Assembly (NCBI RefSeq): GCF_900129645.1
Contig: NZ_FSQZ01000001.1
Location: 1,054,001 to 1,118,000 of the forward strand
Reading direction: 5' to 3'
Length of the DNA stretch: 64,000 bases
Source: Acetomicrobium flavidum
Lineage (GTDB): Bacteria; Synergistota; Synergistia; Synergistales; Acetomicrobiaceae
This document shows positions 26,363-35,289 of this stretch, piece after piece. A program made the translations under genes and the position numbers. The notes under the pieces were generated by a model that had not been told where the DNA came from, ran no database searches, and worked only from the letters and a program-made list of their open reading frames with translations. Position 1 is the stretch's first letter. The number at the start of each line of letters is the position of its first letter.

Positions 26363-27357
26363 GATGTCATGCCTTCCATTAAATCTCCGTATATCTGTTC
26401 CGCTCTTCTTAGGACCCTTTCTAGGGGGACTCCCAAGTAATTAGCATACCATAAAGCACCGCCAGCCCCTACTCCTTCCTTTACGTATCCCTTCTCGTAA
26501 TCCGAAAGCCCCCTGAAGGGCGACTGCGATAGGTCCATGGAGACCACGTGAGCTTTTACGCCCAGTTCTTCGGCCAATTTGGCGAAGTTGGCCGAACTGT
26601 CAGAGGCCACATATTTCGTGGTGGCAAGCTCTATCATGCCATCGTATCCCTCATTTCTCAATACGGCAGCAATGGCAAGCATCTGCGTTCCGCCCGCAAG
26701 TATCAACCTTGATTTGGCATATGAGCCCATTGCCAGCCCCGAGACTGCTGCCTGCATCGGGTCGCCTAAAAGCGCCACAGCCTCTAGGCCTCTTCCCCTA
26801 AAACCGCCCTCTTTTATCCCATATTTGCTACAGCATTTTTCCCAAACCTCGAGCTTCAAGTTTGAGGGATTATGGGGACTTGCGGAGGACACCATCCCGT
26901 CGTAACCAAGGGCCTTTAAGACCAGGAAAGCGGAAGTTGTGCCACCGGGAATGGACTCTCCTATCACGAGCAGTGGGTTAGTGGAGGCCAAAACATTGCC
27001 CAGCTCCTTGGCCCATGAGTATATCTTTTCCACTTCATCCACTGCGGGATTTTCCAGCGGGTTTGACCCTGGTTTTGAACCCATCTCGACGTAGGGACAT
27101 TTGGGTGGCAGGAAACTTCCGGCCCTTAACACCATGACCGGAAAATTTGCCTCTTCGCGGGCTGCCCTGGAAAAAATGGCAGGTGTCGGATGACCTTCGG
27201 GGTCCACGGGCAGTGCCGAGGTGGAAAGGCATTTTCCCCAAAACAGGAATTCGGCATCACAGGGTACCGTGTACTTTATGGCCTCTGGGTTTGCTCCCGC
27301 TGCAGAAAGGTTAGGTATCTTGCTCAGATCGGTATTGGCGATGCACAATAAGAACAT
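26359..27357 (-). CDS. CobT-like nicotinate-nucleotide:base phosphoribosyltransferase (TIGR00303 type)
   Basis: A 332-residue protein resembling the archaeal/cyanobacterial branch of CobT (UPF0284/TIGR00303) rather than classical CobT. It would make alpha-ribazole phosphate (or an analogue with another lower base) from nicotinate mononucleotide. Visible landmarks are VIGESIPGGTTSAFLVLKALGY, LILAGGTQMLAIAA and GVGAGGALWYANYLG. Direct linkage to cobU and cobS supports the cobalamin role. AAAAGGAG precedes ATG 27357. I could not see the classical CobT catalytic Glu motif, so the activity is by family and context. Confidence 0.82.
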   Translation of the reverse strand: MFLLCIANTDLSKIPNLSAAGANPEAIKYTVPCDAEFLFWGKCLSTSALPVDPEGHPTPAIFSRAAREEANFPVMVLRAGSFLPPKCPYVEMGSKPGSNPLENPAVDEVEKIYSWAKELGNVLASTNPLLVIGESIPGGTTSAFLVLKALGYDGMVSSASPHNPSNLKLEVWEKCCSKYGIKEGGFRGRGLEAVALLGDPMQAAVSGLAMGSYAKSRLILAGGTQMLAIAAVLRNEGYDGMIELATTKYVASDSSANFAKLAEELGVKAHVVSMDLSQSPFRGLSDYEKGYVKEGVGAGGALWYANYLGVPLERVLRRAEQIYGDLMEGMTS

Positions 27358-27392
27358 TGCAAAGTCTCCTTTTGATGAAATTTATGATTAAA

Positions 27393-28478
27393 TCATGGGG
27401 TTGGCTCTTCGACTACCTCTTGTATGGACAGGATAGCGTTCTCTGCCAACGATATGGTTACCGGTTCCTTAAGGGGCTTCATGTTCTCATCGTAAAACAC
27501 GGTAACATCGGGATATTGCACCATCCCCTGCTTGACCGATACCACCAGTCCGGTATAACCACTGGACAGCCTCACCCATGTTCCGATCGGGTATGGCGCC
27601 ACTATATCGAGAAATTGCTTACATACCTCGGGATCGAATAATACCCCCATGTTTTCTCTGACATAGGCGTAAGCCTCATGGGGAGGAAGCGACTTCGTGT
27701 ATGGCCTTTTCGATACCAATGCGTCGTAGACGTTCACAGGGGCGGCTATTCGGGAGTACAGATGTATTTCCTCTCCGGCCAAGCCTTTAGGATAGCCCGT
27801 GCCGTTCCACTTCTCGTGGTGCTGTAACACGACTGCCTTGGCGGTCGGCCAGACTTTGGAGTTGTCCTGCAACAGCTCAAAACCGATGCGAGGGTGCGCC
27901 TTTAATATTTCCACCTCGTCAGGAGTTAATGGCCCTTCTTTGTTCAAAATATTTTTCGGGATTGCGACCTTTCCTATGTCGTGCAGGACTGCGCCCATAC
28001 CAAGGTTATGAAGCTGGCTCTTCGTCAAATTCATTTTTTTCCCGATCATCAATGATATCGTCATGACCTGAAGGCTGTGCTGGAAGGTGTAGGAATCGGC
28101 GTTCTTGATGTCGATGAGGTGGACCACCAGATCGTTTTGTTTCAGTATCACGTCGACGATATTAAAGACCAGGTTTTTAATGTCCTCGAGGTCGAAGGGT
28201 AGAGATCTTTTGACGTTATTTTGCAATGCTGCCTCAAAGGCCTTCTTTATCGTATGTGTTGCCCTCGCCATGTCCTCGGGAGATATGAGGGGCTCTGCTT
28301 TTACGTCTACCCTCTCGTCCTTTATGTACAAAAAGGGGATGCCCCTCCTTTTGATCAGCTCTATTAGCCGCTCGTTGAGGGTGATGCCGCTGTTTAAAAG
28401 AAGGGTACCCGTGTCGGAAATTATTGGCCTTGCGACCACCATTCCTGCTTTAAGTTTATCGGAACTTACCAGCTTCAT
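27393..28478 (-). CDS. HD-GYP domain phosphodiesterase
   Basis: A 361-residue protein with a full HD-GYP domain (about 120-290): HSLQVM, catalytic HDIGKVAIP, LKAHPRIG, and HHEKWNGTGYPKGL. HD-GYP enzymes degrade cyclic-di-GMP (or cGAMP) and control lifestyle switches. The N-terminal 70 residues begin KAGMVVARPIISDTG, the small domain that often precedes HD-GYP. A beta-rich tail (about 300-361) is also common. No membrane or receiver domain is present, so it is cytoplasmic. It sits 35 bases upstream of the cobT-like gene in the same direction, an unusual pairing. Confidence 0.9.
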   Translation of the reverse strand: MKLVSSDKLKAGMVVARPIISDTGTLLLNSGITLNERLIELIKRRGIPFLYIKDERVDVKAEPLISPEDMARATHTIKKAFEAALQNNVKRSLPFDLEDIKNLVFNIVDVILKQNDLVVHLIDIKNADSYTFQHSLQVMTISLMIGKKMNLTKSQLHNLGMGAVLHDIGKVAIPKNILNKEGPLTPDEVEILKAHPRIGFELLQDNSKVWPTAKAVVLQHHEKWNGTGYPKGLAGEEIHLYSRIAAPVNVYDALVSKRPYTKSLPPHEAYAYVRENMGVLFDPEVCKQFLDIVAPYPIGTWVRLSSGYTGLVVSVKQGMVQYPDVTVFYDENMKPLKEPVTISLAENAILSIQEVVEEPTP

Positions 28479-28536
28479 TAAATAGGGATCACCTCTGTCC
28501 CTGAAGATCGGATATAATCGATTGTAGTTTATAGTT

Positions 28537-28565
28537 TTGACATAGGATTATGATTAATATAATAT
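28537..28565 (+). promoter_or_regulatory. Sigma-70-type promoter of threonine dehydratase
   Basis: A perfect TTGACA (28537-28542), a 17-base spacer and TAATAT (28560-28565). It lies 63 bases ahead of the dehydratase start, in the region shared with the divergent HD-GYP gene. Confidence 0.75.
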
Positions 28566-28627
28566 TATCATGAACTGTCGAAAAAACCTTCATACATATT
28601 ATAAATTAAGAGGAGAAAAGGAAAAAG

Positions 28628-29602
28628 ATGATCTGGCCAAAGGCTACGGATATATTGTTGGCTGCGCAATTTTTAAGGGAAAAGGTTAGGCATACTCCAA
28701 TTGAGAAATCCCTGGATTTGAGCGACATAGCTGGCGGTTCTGTCTATTTGAAGTGGGAGAACCTGCAGCCCTGCGGTTCCTTTAAGATAAGGGGAGCTCT
28801 CAATAAGATGTTTCATATGTCCGAGGAAGAGCGCGAGCGGGGAGTGGTTACGGCTTCTAGCGGCAATCATGCGCAGGGCGTTGCCATAGCTGCAAGGATG
28901 CTCAACGTCAAGGCCGTGATCTTCGTACCTGGCGTGTGCCCCGCGAACAAACAGAGGGCTATCAAGCGCTTGGGAGGCGATGTCGTAGACCTTCGTGTCG
29001 TAGGGCACCTCTACGACGATGCCGAACAGGCCGCCAGACAGCTGGCAAGGAGTGAAGGGCTGACTTATGTGTCTTCCTACGAAGATCACCATATAATCTG
29101 TGGTGCAGGAACGGTGGGGCTGGAGATGTTGCTCGATGTGCCGGACCTCGATATGCTGGTGGTTCCCGCCGGAGGGGGAGGGTTGATTTCCGGCATAGCC
29201 ACGATCGCCAAGGCCCTATCTCCCGGTATCAGGATTGTAGGGGTGCAGTCAGTGGCCTCCATGCCGTGGGTGGTCTCATGGCAATCGGGCAGGGTCATAG
29301 ATGTTACTTACTCGGACTCCCTTGCCGATGGTCTCACCGGTTCCATCCCTCAATCCCTGTTGGATTTGGCCAGGGTCAGGGTGGACGATTTCATGGCCGT
29401 TACGGAAGACGATATAGCCAAGGCCATAGCCTTTCTTCACCGCAGGCATCATCAAATCGTAGAGGGTGCCGGCGCCGTGGGTGTTGCGGCCTTGCTGTCG
29501 GGTCGTGTTTCTGCTAAAGGGCGACGTGTCGGCGTGGTTATATCGGGTGGCAATATTGACCATGAGGTCCTGATGAATATACTGGAGAAAGTCACCCTTT
29601 AA
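28628..29602 (+). CDS. Threonine dehydratase (TdcB/IlvA catalytic form)
   Basis: A 324-residue PLP enzyme converting threonine (and serine) to the 2-oxo acid and ammonia. The PLP lysine is Lys53 in CGSFKIRGA, the substrate loop is SSGNHAQG, and the phosphate-binding Gly-rich loop is VPAGGGGLISG. There is no C-terminal ACT-like regulatory domain, so it is the short form, which can be catabolic (TdcB) or feed isoleucine synthesis. Serine racemase is a close alternative. It has its own promoter and ends 20 bases before the convergent AsmA-like gene. In an amino-acid fermenter a catabolic role is plausible. Confidence 0.88.
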   Translation: MIWPKATDILLAAQFLREKVRHTPIEKSLDLSDIAGGSVYLKWENLQPCGSFKIRGALNKMFHMSEEERERGVVTASSGNHAQGVAIAARMLNVKAVIFVPGVCPANKQRAIKRLGGDVVDLRVVGHLYDDAEQAARQLARSEGLTYVSSYEDHHIICGAGTVGLEMLLDVPDLDMLVVPAGGGGLISGIATIAKALSPGIRIVGVQSVASMPWVVSWQSGRVIDVTYSDSLADGLTGSIPQSLLDLARVRVDDFMAVTEDDIAKAIAFLHRRHHQIVEGAGAVGVAALLSGRVSAKGRRVGVVISGGNIDHEVLMNILEKVTL

Positions 29603-29621
29603 CTTCGCATGGCGGCCGATG

Positions 29622-32600
29622 TTAGTGTTCCACCTTTAAATCATCGGCCGTCGTGAAAGTGCCCTTCTTTTCGTTTGCCTGTGTATCGGGGGAGAAGAGT
29701 TGGCCTAAAAGCCCCTGCAGCAATTGCGATATGAACTGATCCCCGAAGTCATAGTTAGGAGATTTACCCTTGCCGGTCGGGAAGGTAAAAAAGAGCCTGA
29801 TGCTTTTTTCATCCTCGTCATCGTCCACAAAACGGGGAGAGGAATTCTTGCTCGTCAAGGGTTCGTCCACGCGCAATTGTGCAAGTGTCAAAGAAGGCCA
29901 TGTGCCGTTCACGCGTAATGATATGTCCTTGAAGTCCTTTGCAGAGTAACCGCCAATGAAGCCCTCGAGCAAGTTTTGTGCCACCCTTTGTTCCGACGGA
30001 TTTTCCAGGGTAGCTACCCTCTTTAACGCCTGTGTCAGGGCGTTCAGCGCCTTCACGTTTATATTTCCGAGGCAGTACAGATCTATTTTGCCGCCCGTGG
30101 TTATGACGCCGTCAAAGGATATATATCGGTACAGGGAGTCATTGGGCATGGACGTTATCATGCTTCCCGGTAAAATGTAGAAAGAAGGTCCGTTGACGTT
30201 GAAATCCAGGGAGAATCGCTGAAACTTGAAACTGTCCAGGCCCAGGTCTTTTAATACCTTATTGTTTGTCTCTCGAAGCCCAGCGATCTGGCCGTCGGTA
30301 ATTTCCATCTTGCCCAAGCCTGAGACGTTTACCGATCTTGTGCCCTCGCCTTTGAGGTCGAGCGAAATGGTCGCATTGCCCTTTGCTGCAAAGGAATTTC
30401 CCAGGATGCCGCAAACCAGGGGTTCGAGGGGGATATTTTTTGCGGAAATTGCCGCCTCCCAACGCAGCGGCTTGCTCCTCTTGGCGTTAACGCGCATCTG
30501 TAACGTTCCGCCCGATATGTTTGCCTTCAGCGTGTCGATCTGGCATGCATCGTTCGATAAACGTATGGGCACATTTAGATCTTCGAGCTCGATGCCAAGA
30601 AGAGATAATTTGCCTGCCTTAACTTCGCCATGCAATTTTAAGCCGTTGTCGTAACTGCCGGAAAGATGCAAGTGGGTCATGCCCTTAAAACTGCCTTTTA
30701 GATTGTAAGAAAAGGCACATGCCAGCAAATCTGCCGGTATGTTGTCTCCATGTATCTCAAATTCAAAACTTGGCCGGGGTCGGAAAAGGCCTCGAAGCTT
30801 TGCCTTTAAAACTCCTCCCTGATCGTATGCCTCTATTTCTTCCACCTCGAAATTGGTCAAATCGCTTTTTGCCGAAAAATTGACCCTCTCAAAGGAAAAA
30901 CCGTCAATCGCCGCCTCCCTGATGATGCCCTTCGCTGCTATTTGAGGATGATCTAAGCTGCCCTTTATACTTACCGTCCCGGCGGTCATACCTTGGGAAA
31001 ACCATTCAGGAGGAAGGGGAAGGTGTGCCAGGTTTACGGCGTTGAAATTTCCTTCCAGATCCAGGGAATCCTTCTGCATGGTTCCCGCTAATTCCACTTG
31101 CCCGTCGTAGAGGCCAAAGGATAGCGACTTTATGACCATATGGGAGCCATCTACCTCGATTTGACCCTTTAGGCCTTTCAGCGGGATGCCTTTCATCTCA
31201 ACCTTATCGCTTGCAAAGCTTGTTGAAAGCGTAAACTTTCCCCCTTGTCCCATTATGTGAAACGGCCCGTTTAGCGACCCTTCCAGCGGAAATCTTTTTG
31301 ACGAAAGCCTCACGTCGTCAAATCTTCCGGATATGTCCACGGAGGGGATCTTGTTGATCCTCCTCATCCTTCCGGAAAAGTCGACCTTGCCCGAAAGCAT
31401 ACTGCCTTGGCCCGAGATGTCAAAGCCATCGTCGGCAGACTTTAAGTCGGCCGATAAGTCACTTAAAGCCAAAAGATCACCAACCTTGAGTACCGGGGCT
31501 TCGACGTGTGCAGACACGAGCATGGCGCCACCCTTTTTTAGCACTTGCCATTTTGCCGTCAGGTTTCCGGAGATCCTTGGCTCTCCTTCATCGATGATCC
31601 TGCCCGCATCCAAATTTGCAAGGGCGCCGGATATATCTATGACCGCTTCGGAGGATGTAAGGCTGATGCTGCCCTTGCCATTTAGTAGTGCATCATATAC
31701 CTTTGCCCGCAAAGACGATATGACCAGGGATCTATCCTTTTTCGATTCAAAATCGGCCTTGAGGTCCTTTAATTCGGTGCCATTGATCTTCAGGTTGCCG
31801 GACTGCACGGCGCCGCTTATGTCATGTCTATCGGGCTTGCCCTGTAGCTTTAAAGACACGTCGAGGCGTCCCTGCAGCTCAATGGCCTCATCAAGCTTGA
31901 CGAAGCTTTTAAGCCTGTTTGCGTCCACATCCTTGGCCTCTATCAGGGCGTTGAGTTCTAACGAATCACCCTTCGAGGTCGTTCCCTGAAGCTTTATGGG
32001 CATATCCTGCCAGATGCCCTTCCCTTTAAAACCGATGGCATTGCTCGAGATCTCGGCTATGACTTCGGCATTTGACAAGGTGTAGTCTAATGCTTTCAGG
32101 CTCGAAGATTTAAAGGCAACCTTGCCGGACAACTCCTTGGGCGGGCCTTCCAAGGACAGGGTGACATCTTTAACGACTCCATTGAGGGAAGAAAGCCAGT
32201 TGAAGCGTTTTTTCCACGACTCTATCGATGCCTCCTTGGAGTTCAATTGCAGCATTAGCCTTGTGGGGTTAAAGCGCACCACAATCTTTCCCGCCAAGTC
32301 GGAATCGAAGGAGCGATCTTGAAGCACCTTAACGTCAAGGACTTTATCGGCATAGACCAGAAAAAATGAGGCGTCATTTATCGGAATGCCCACGATTTCT
32401 CCTGAGGGTACGTCGAAATGTCCCTCTACTTTAAGGCGTCCTTCGTTTGAGGTGAACTTTGCTCGTCCTGAGATGTTGCCCTTGGGTTTGGCTGAAGCGA
32501 ACTTGGGAAGTATGGCCACTATTTCGTCAGTGCTTACATTTCTAAGGTTTCCCTCTAATTCAAACGACGGAGCTATTTCCCCCTCCAAGGAAAGCCTGCC

Positions 32601-33233
32601 TCCGTGCCCGGTCTGAATTGCGCAGTCCCTCAAGTATGCATGTCCATCAGTAATTAGGAGATTACCCTTGGCATATAAACCCAATAAGTCGACCTTACCT
32701 CGAAGGTCGAAGGCCATCGGGCTACTTTTCAGCTTAAGATGTGCACTTTCGATGTGAATCCTTCTTTTGCCAAATATCTGCACGTCGTTTAAAGCCACTT
32801 CGTCGACCGATATCTTTCGCTTGGCTTCATCGTTTGCGGAAAACAAGTCAAGCAACTTGACGAAATCGTCGGTGGCGACCTTTGCGGAGCTTACCGTGAT
32901 GTTGCCTATCGAGGGCTTTCCGGTTATCAAAGATTTAAGCGAAAACCTTATGCTTATGGACTCAGCCAGATCGAGCGTCCTGTCGTCCAGCTTAAATTTT
33001 ACGTCCTTGGCCACGAAACCCGTGAAGGGGTTTCCGGAAAATGACGCAAAAAGAAGATCTGCGCCTGTTGAAGCTTTGACTGCGTTTTGAAATTGCTGGG
33101 CAACGAAGGATGCCCCCAAGTCGCCCCTTTGTTTCCACAATTCCATAGCAGCGAAGCCAAAATAAAGCACTAGAATGCAAATAAGGACAGCAAGTATTTT
33201 AATGAATTTTCCCTGAAGCCTGATTTTCAACAT
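29622..33233 (-). CDS. Giant AsmA/TamB-like envelope protein
   Basis: A 1203-residue protein with one N-terminal membrane anchor (about 10-30) and a very long repetitive beta-strand body, the layout of AsmA/TamB/YhdP proteins. In diderm bacteria these span the periplasm and carry lipid to the outer membrane or help outer-membrane assembly. Repeated phrases such as GKGSISLTS, GNLTAKW, GSLNGPFHI and LKGSFKGM fit short beta-helix-like repeats. The C-terminal 200 residues (FYILPGSM, then YISFDGVITTGG and LYCLGNINVKALNAL) match the second giant at 45.1-48.4 kb. Divergent from larE. The exact partner and cargo are unknown. Confidence 0.8.
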   Translation of the reverse strand: MLKIRLQGKFIKILAVLICILVLYFGFAAMELWKQRGDLGASFVAQQFQNAVKASTGADLLFASFSGNPFTGFVAKDVKFKLDDRTLDLAESISIRFSLKSLITGKPSIGNITVSSAKVATDDFVKLLDLFSANDEAKRKISVDEVALNDVQIFGKRRIHIESAHLKLKSSPMAFDLRGKVDLLGLYAKGNLLITDGHAYLRDCAIQTGHGGRLSLEGEIAPSFELEGNLRNVSTDEIVAILPKFASAKPKGNISGRAKFTSNEGRLKVEGHFDVPSGEIVGIPINDASFFLVYADKVLDVKVLQDRSFDSDLAGKIVVRFNPTRLMLQLNSKEASIESWKKRFNWLSSLNGVVKDVTLSLEGPPKELSGKVAFKSSSLKALDYTLSNAEVIAEISSNAIGFKGKGIWQDMPIKLQGTTSKGDSLELNALIEAKDVDANRLKSFVKLDEAIELQGRLDVSLKLQGKPDRHDISGAVQSGNLKINGTELKDLKADFESKKDRSLVISSLRAKVYDALLNGKGSISLTSSEAVIDISGALANLDAGRIIDEGEPRISGNLTAKWQVLKKGGAMLVSAHVEAPVLKVGDLLALSDLSADLKSADDGFDISGQGSMLSGKVDFSGRMRRINKIPSVDISGRFDDVRLSSKRFPLEGSLNGPFHIMGQGGKFTLSTSFASDKVEMKGIPLKGLKGQIEVDGSHMVIKSLSFGLYDGQVELAGTMQKDSLDLEGNFNAVNLAHLPLPPEWFSQGMTAGTVSIKGSLDHPQIAAKGIIREAAIDGFSFERVNFSAKSDLTNFEVEEIEAYDQGGVLKAKLRGLFRPRPSFEFEIHGDNIPADLLACAFSYNLKGSFKGMTHLHLSGSYDNGLKLHGEVKAGKLSLLGIELEDLNVPIRLSNDACQIDTLKANISGGTLQMRVNAKRSKPLRWEAAISAKNIPLEPLVCGILGNSFAAKGNATISLDLKGEGTRSVNVSGLGKMEITDGQIAGLRETNNKVLKDLGLDSFKFQRFSLDFNVNGPSFYILPGSMITSMPNDSLYRYISFDGVITTGGKIDLYCLGNINVKALNALTQALKRVATLENPSEQRVAQNLLEGFIGGYSAKDFKDISLRVNGTWPSLTLAQLRVDEPLTSKNSSPRFVDDDEDEKSIRLFFTFPTGKGKSPNYDFGDQFISQLLQGLLGQLFSPDTQANEKKGTFTTADDLKVEH

Positions 33234-33319
33234 TCAAAACAACCCTTGGCCGGGCAGGTCGGCCTAAAATATTTGGACCCATCACGGACCCTATTATATT
33301 CATCATTATACTGGAAATG

Positions 33320-33325
33320 TATAAT
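33320..33325 (+). promoter_or_regulatory. -10 element upstream of larE
   Basis: A perfect TATAAT 44 bases before the chosen larE start. No good -35 is seen at 17 bases. Its position argues against the longer frame opening at 33246. Confidence 0.45.
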
Positions 33326-33368
33326 ACAATCTAAAGTAATTCCCGCAACGAAAAAGAGGGATGTAGGG

Positions 33369-34187
33369 ATGTCTAAATGGGTTTGTTTATTGGATTACAT
33401 AAGCAATTTCAGCAACACCGTCGTATTGTTATCGGGTGGCACGGATAGCTCCTTTTTAACCTACGCCTGCACTAAGGCCAAGACCAACGTAATAGCCGTA
33501 ACTTTTTCCTCCATGCTGGTTTCCAAGGAAGAGGTGGATGCTGCATCAAAGGTCGCAAGGGCCTTCGGCGTACCCCATCACATAATCGATTCTGACGACT
33601 TGAATGTGACGGAGATAAGGCAAAACCATCCGAGGCGATGCTATTTTTGCAGAAGGCACAGGGACGAGTTGGTGAAAAGTTGGCTCAAGAATTTAGAGCC
33701 TGAAAAGTTCGTAGTAATGGACGGTGTAACGGCCTCAGATGTGGGCGAATACAGGCCGGGCCTAGAGGCAGCGGAAGAAGACGGGGTTTTACACCCCTTG
33801 AAGGAGGTTGGCCTTGAAAAATGGGAGATAAGGAGATTGGCCCAGGAGTTCGGACTGCCCTTTTGGGATAAACCCTCATCGCCCTGTTTGGCCACCAGGT
33901 TTCCATATCTTACGACGTTGGACGAAGATGAGATAGCCAGGATAGCGGAAGCGGAAAGCTGTTTGATGTCTATGGGGCTCAGCAACGTGCGCGTCAGAAG
34001 TTACCATTCCGGTGTGGCCGTAGTTGAGGTAGCGCCGGACGATATGGAAAAGGCGTGGGCATTGAAGGATAATATTAAAAATGCGTTATTCAGTGTGGGC
34101 TTTTCTGTAGTCGCGCTTGACCTTGATGGCCATAAAAGCGGCAAAATGGATCTTTTAATGGGAGGCGTTAGGCATGATAGTGTTTGA
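33369..34187 (+). CDS. larE: LarE-type sulfur transferase for nickel-pincer cofactor
   Basis: A 272-residue ATP-pyrophosphatase-fold enzyme that puts sulfur on the pyridinium dicarboxylate intermediate of the nickel-pincer nucleotide, the cofactor of lactate racemase and related isomerases. The PP-loop is LLSGGTDSSFL at 20-30. Conserved later parts are MDGVTASDVGEYRPG, KPSSPCLATRFPY and VRVRSYHSGVAVVEV. It has Cys91-x-x-Cys94 plus Cys173, the three-Cys set of LarE enzymes that hold a [4Fe-4S] cluster, instead of only the single sacrificial Cys. ATG 33369 follows GAGGG and is downstream of the -10 box. It overlaps larC by 14 bases. Confidence 0.9.
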   Translation: MSKWVCLLDYISNFSNTVVLLSGGTDSSFLTYACTKAKTNVIAVTFSSMLVSKEEVDAASKVARAFGVPHHIIDSDDLNVTEIRQNHPRRCYFCRRHRDELVKSWLKNLEPEKFVVMDGVTASDVGEYRPGLEAAEEDGVLHPLKEVGLEKWEIRRLAQEFGLPFWDKPSSPCLATRFPYLTTLDEDEIARIAEAESCLMSMGLSNVRVRSYHSGVAVVEVAPDDMEKAWALKDNIKNALFSVGFSVVALDLDGHKSGKMDLLMGGVRHDSV

Positions 34188-35289
34188 ACCTCACCTATCG
34201 GGAGTAAGCGGAGACATGCTTTTGGGTGCACTTGTGGACTTGGGCGGGGATTTTTCTTTGCTTGAGCGCTTCGCGCATGTGAAAGATGTCGAAGGGCTTG
34301 CGGGCATATCTATCAGAAAAGAAAGGGTAAAAAAGAGGGCCATAGCGTCCACGAGGGTAGAGATAGAGCTCGACGAACACTTTCATGCTAGGCACGGACA
34401 CGAGATGTTCGACATCTTAGATCGAACGTCAAAGGAGGTAGGCGCCTCAAGCTGGGCCAGGCAAAAGGCAAAAGAAGCGGTCTTATGCCTGCTCGAAGCC
34501 GAGGCGAGGGTACACGGTGAGGATGTTGATGAGGTTCATCTGCACGAGGCGGGAAGTTTCGATACCATCATAGACTGCTTGGGGTACTTTATGCTCCTTG
34601 AAAGCCTTGGAGCCCAAAAGGTGTTTTCCACCCCCGTTTGTGTCGGAAGCGGAACCGTAAATACCTGTCACGGCCTTCTTCCCGTGCCCGTTCCTGCCGT
34701 GACTGCCATCGCATCCGATAAGGGGATTCCCTTAGTCGGAAGCATGGCAGAAGGGGAGGTGGCGACGCCTACGGGGGTGTCCCTTCTTGCCGTATCCGCT
34801 GATTTTTGCAAGGCCCTTCCGTCCATGGTGCCGCAAAAGGTCGGATATGGTGCCGGAAGCAGGGACTTTGAGGTGGCAAACGTCTTGAGGGCCACCCTCG
34901 TCGAAGATAAGAGCTTTGAGGAGACGGTCCTGATCGAGACCACCATGGATGATATAACGGGCGAAGAGATCGGTTATGCCATAGGGAAGCTGCAGGAGTT
35001 ATCAATGGAGGTTCATCTGCTTCAGGGATTGGGCAAAAAGAACAGGCCCGTGTTTGTGCTAAGGCTTTTAGTGGATGCCGGAAAAATTGATCAGGCAGTT
35101 AAGGCTTTGTTCGAACATACCACTACGATCGGGGTAAGGTACTGGCCGGTCTCCAGGGTGAAAATGGATCGATCCATTAAGGAAATACCGCACGGTGAGG
35201 GCTTCGTGCGGGTCAAGGTCTCGCGCCACGGAGACCTTCAAAAGGAGAAGATAGACTTCGACGATTTGCCGTACGGCGACCAAAAGTAG
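34174..35289 (+). CDS. larC: LarC nickel insertase (single-frame form)
   Basis: A 371-residue CTP-dependent enzyme that inserts nickel into the dithiolated pincer nucleotide. Signposts: PHLSGVSGDMLLGALVDLG at the N-terminus, a His-rich metal-binding stretch HFHARHGHEMFD, VHLHEAGSFDTIID, GSGTVNTCHGLLPVPVPA, and the C-terminal domain ETTMDDITGEEIGYA. In Lactobacillus the two halves are joined by a programmed frameshift; here both are in one continuous frame. It starts inside the end of larE, so the two are coupled. Neither larB nor the racemase larA is in the window. Confidence 0.93.
   Translation: MIVFEPHLSGVSGDMLLGALVDLGGDFSLLERFAHVKDVEGLAGISIRKERVKKRAIASTRVEIELDEHFHARHGHEMFDILDRTSKEVGASSWARQKAKEAVLCLLEAEARVHGEDVDEVHLHEAGSFDTIIDCLGYFMLLESLGAQKVFSTPVCVGSGTVNTCHGLLPVPVPAVTAIASDKGIPLVGSMAEGEVATPTGVSLLAVSADFCKALPSMVPQKVGYGAGSRDFEVANVLRATLVEDKSFEETVLIETTMDDITGEEIGYAIGKLQELSMEVHLLQGLGKKNRPVFVLRLLVDAGKIDQAVKALFEHTTTIGVRYWPVSRVKMDRSIKEIPHGEGFVRVKVSRHGDLQKEKIDFDDLPYGDQK

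Noticed and set aside
31333-31989. A 218-codon frame on the plus strand opposite the first AsmA-like gene
   Set aside because: It is a shadow of the repetitive coding sequence on the other strand; it has no ribosome site and its composition is Ser/Leu-rich without recognisable domains. The same holds for other long antisense frames within both giants.
33246-33368. Upstream extension of larE to 33246
   Set aside because: It would cross the -10 box at 33320-33325 and lacks a ribosome site; the family N-terminus fits ATG 33369.
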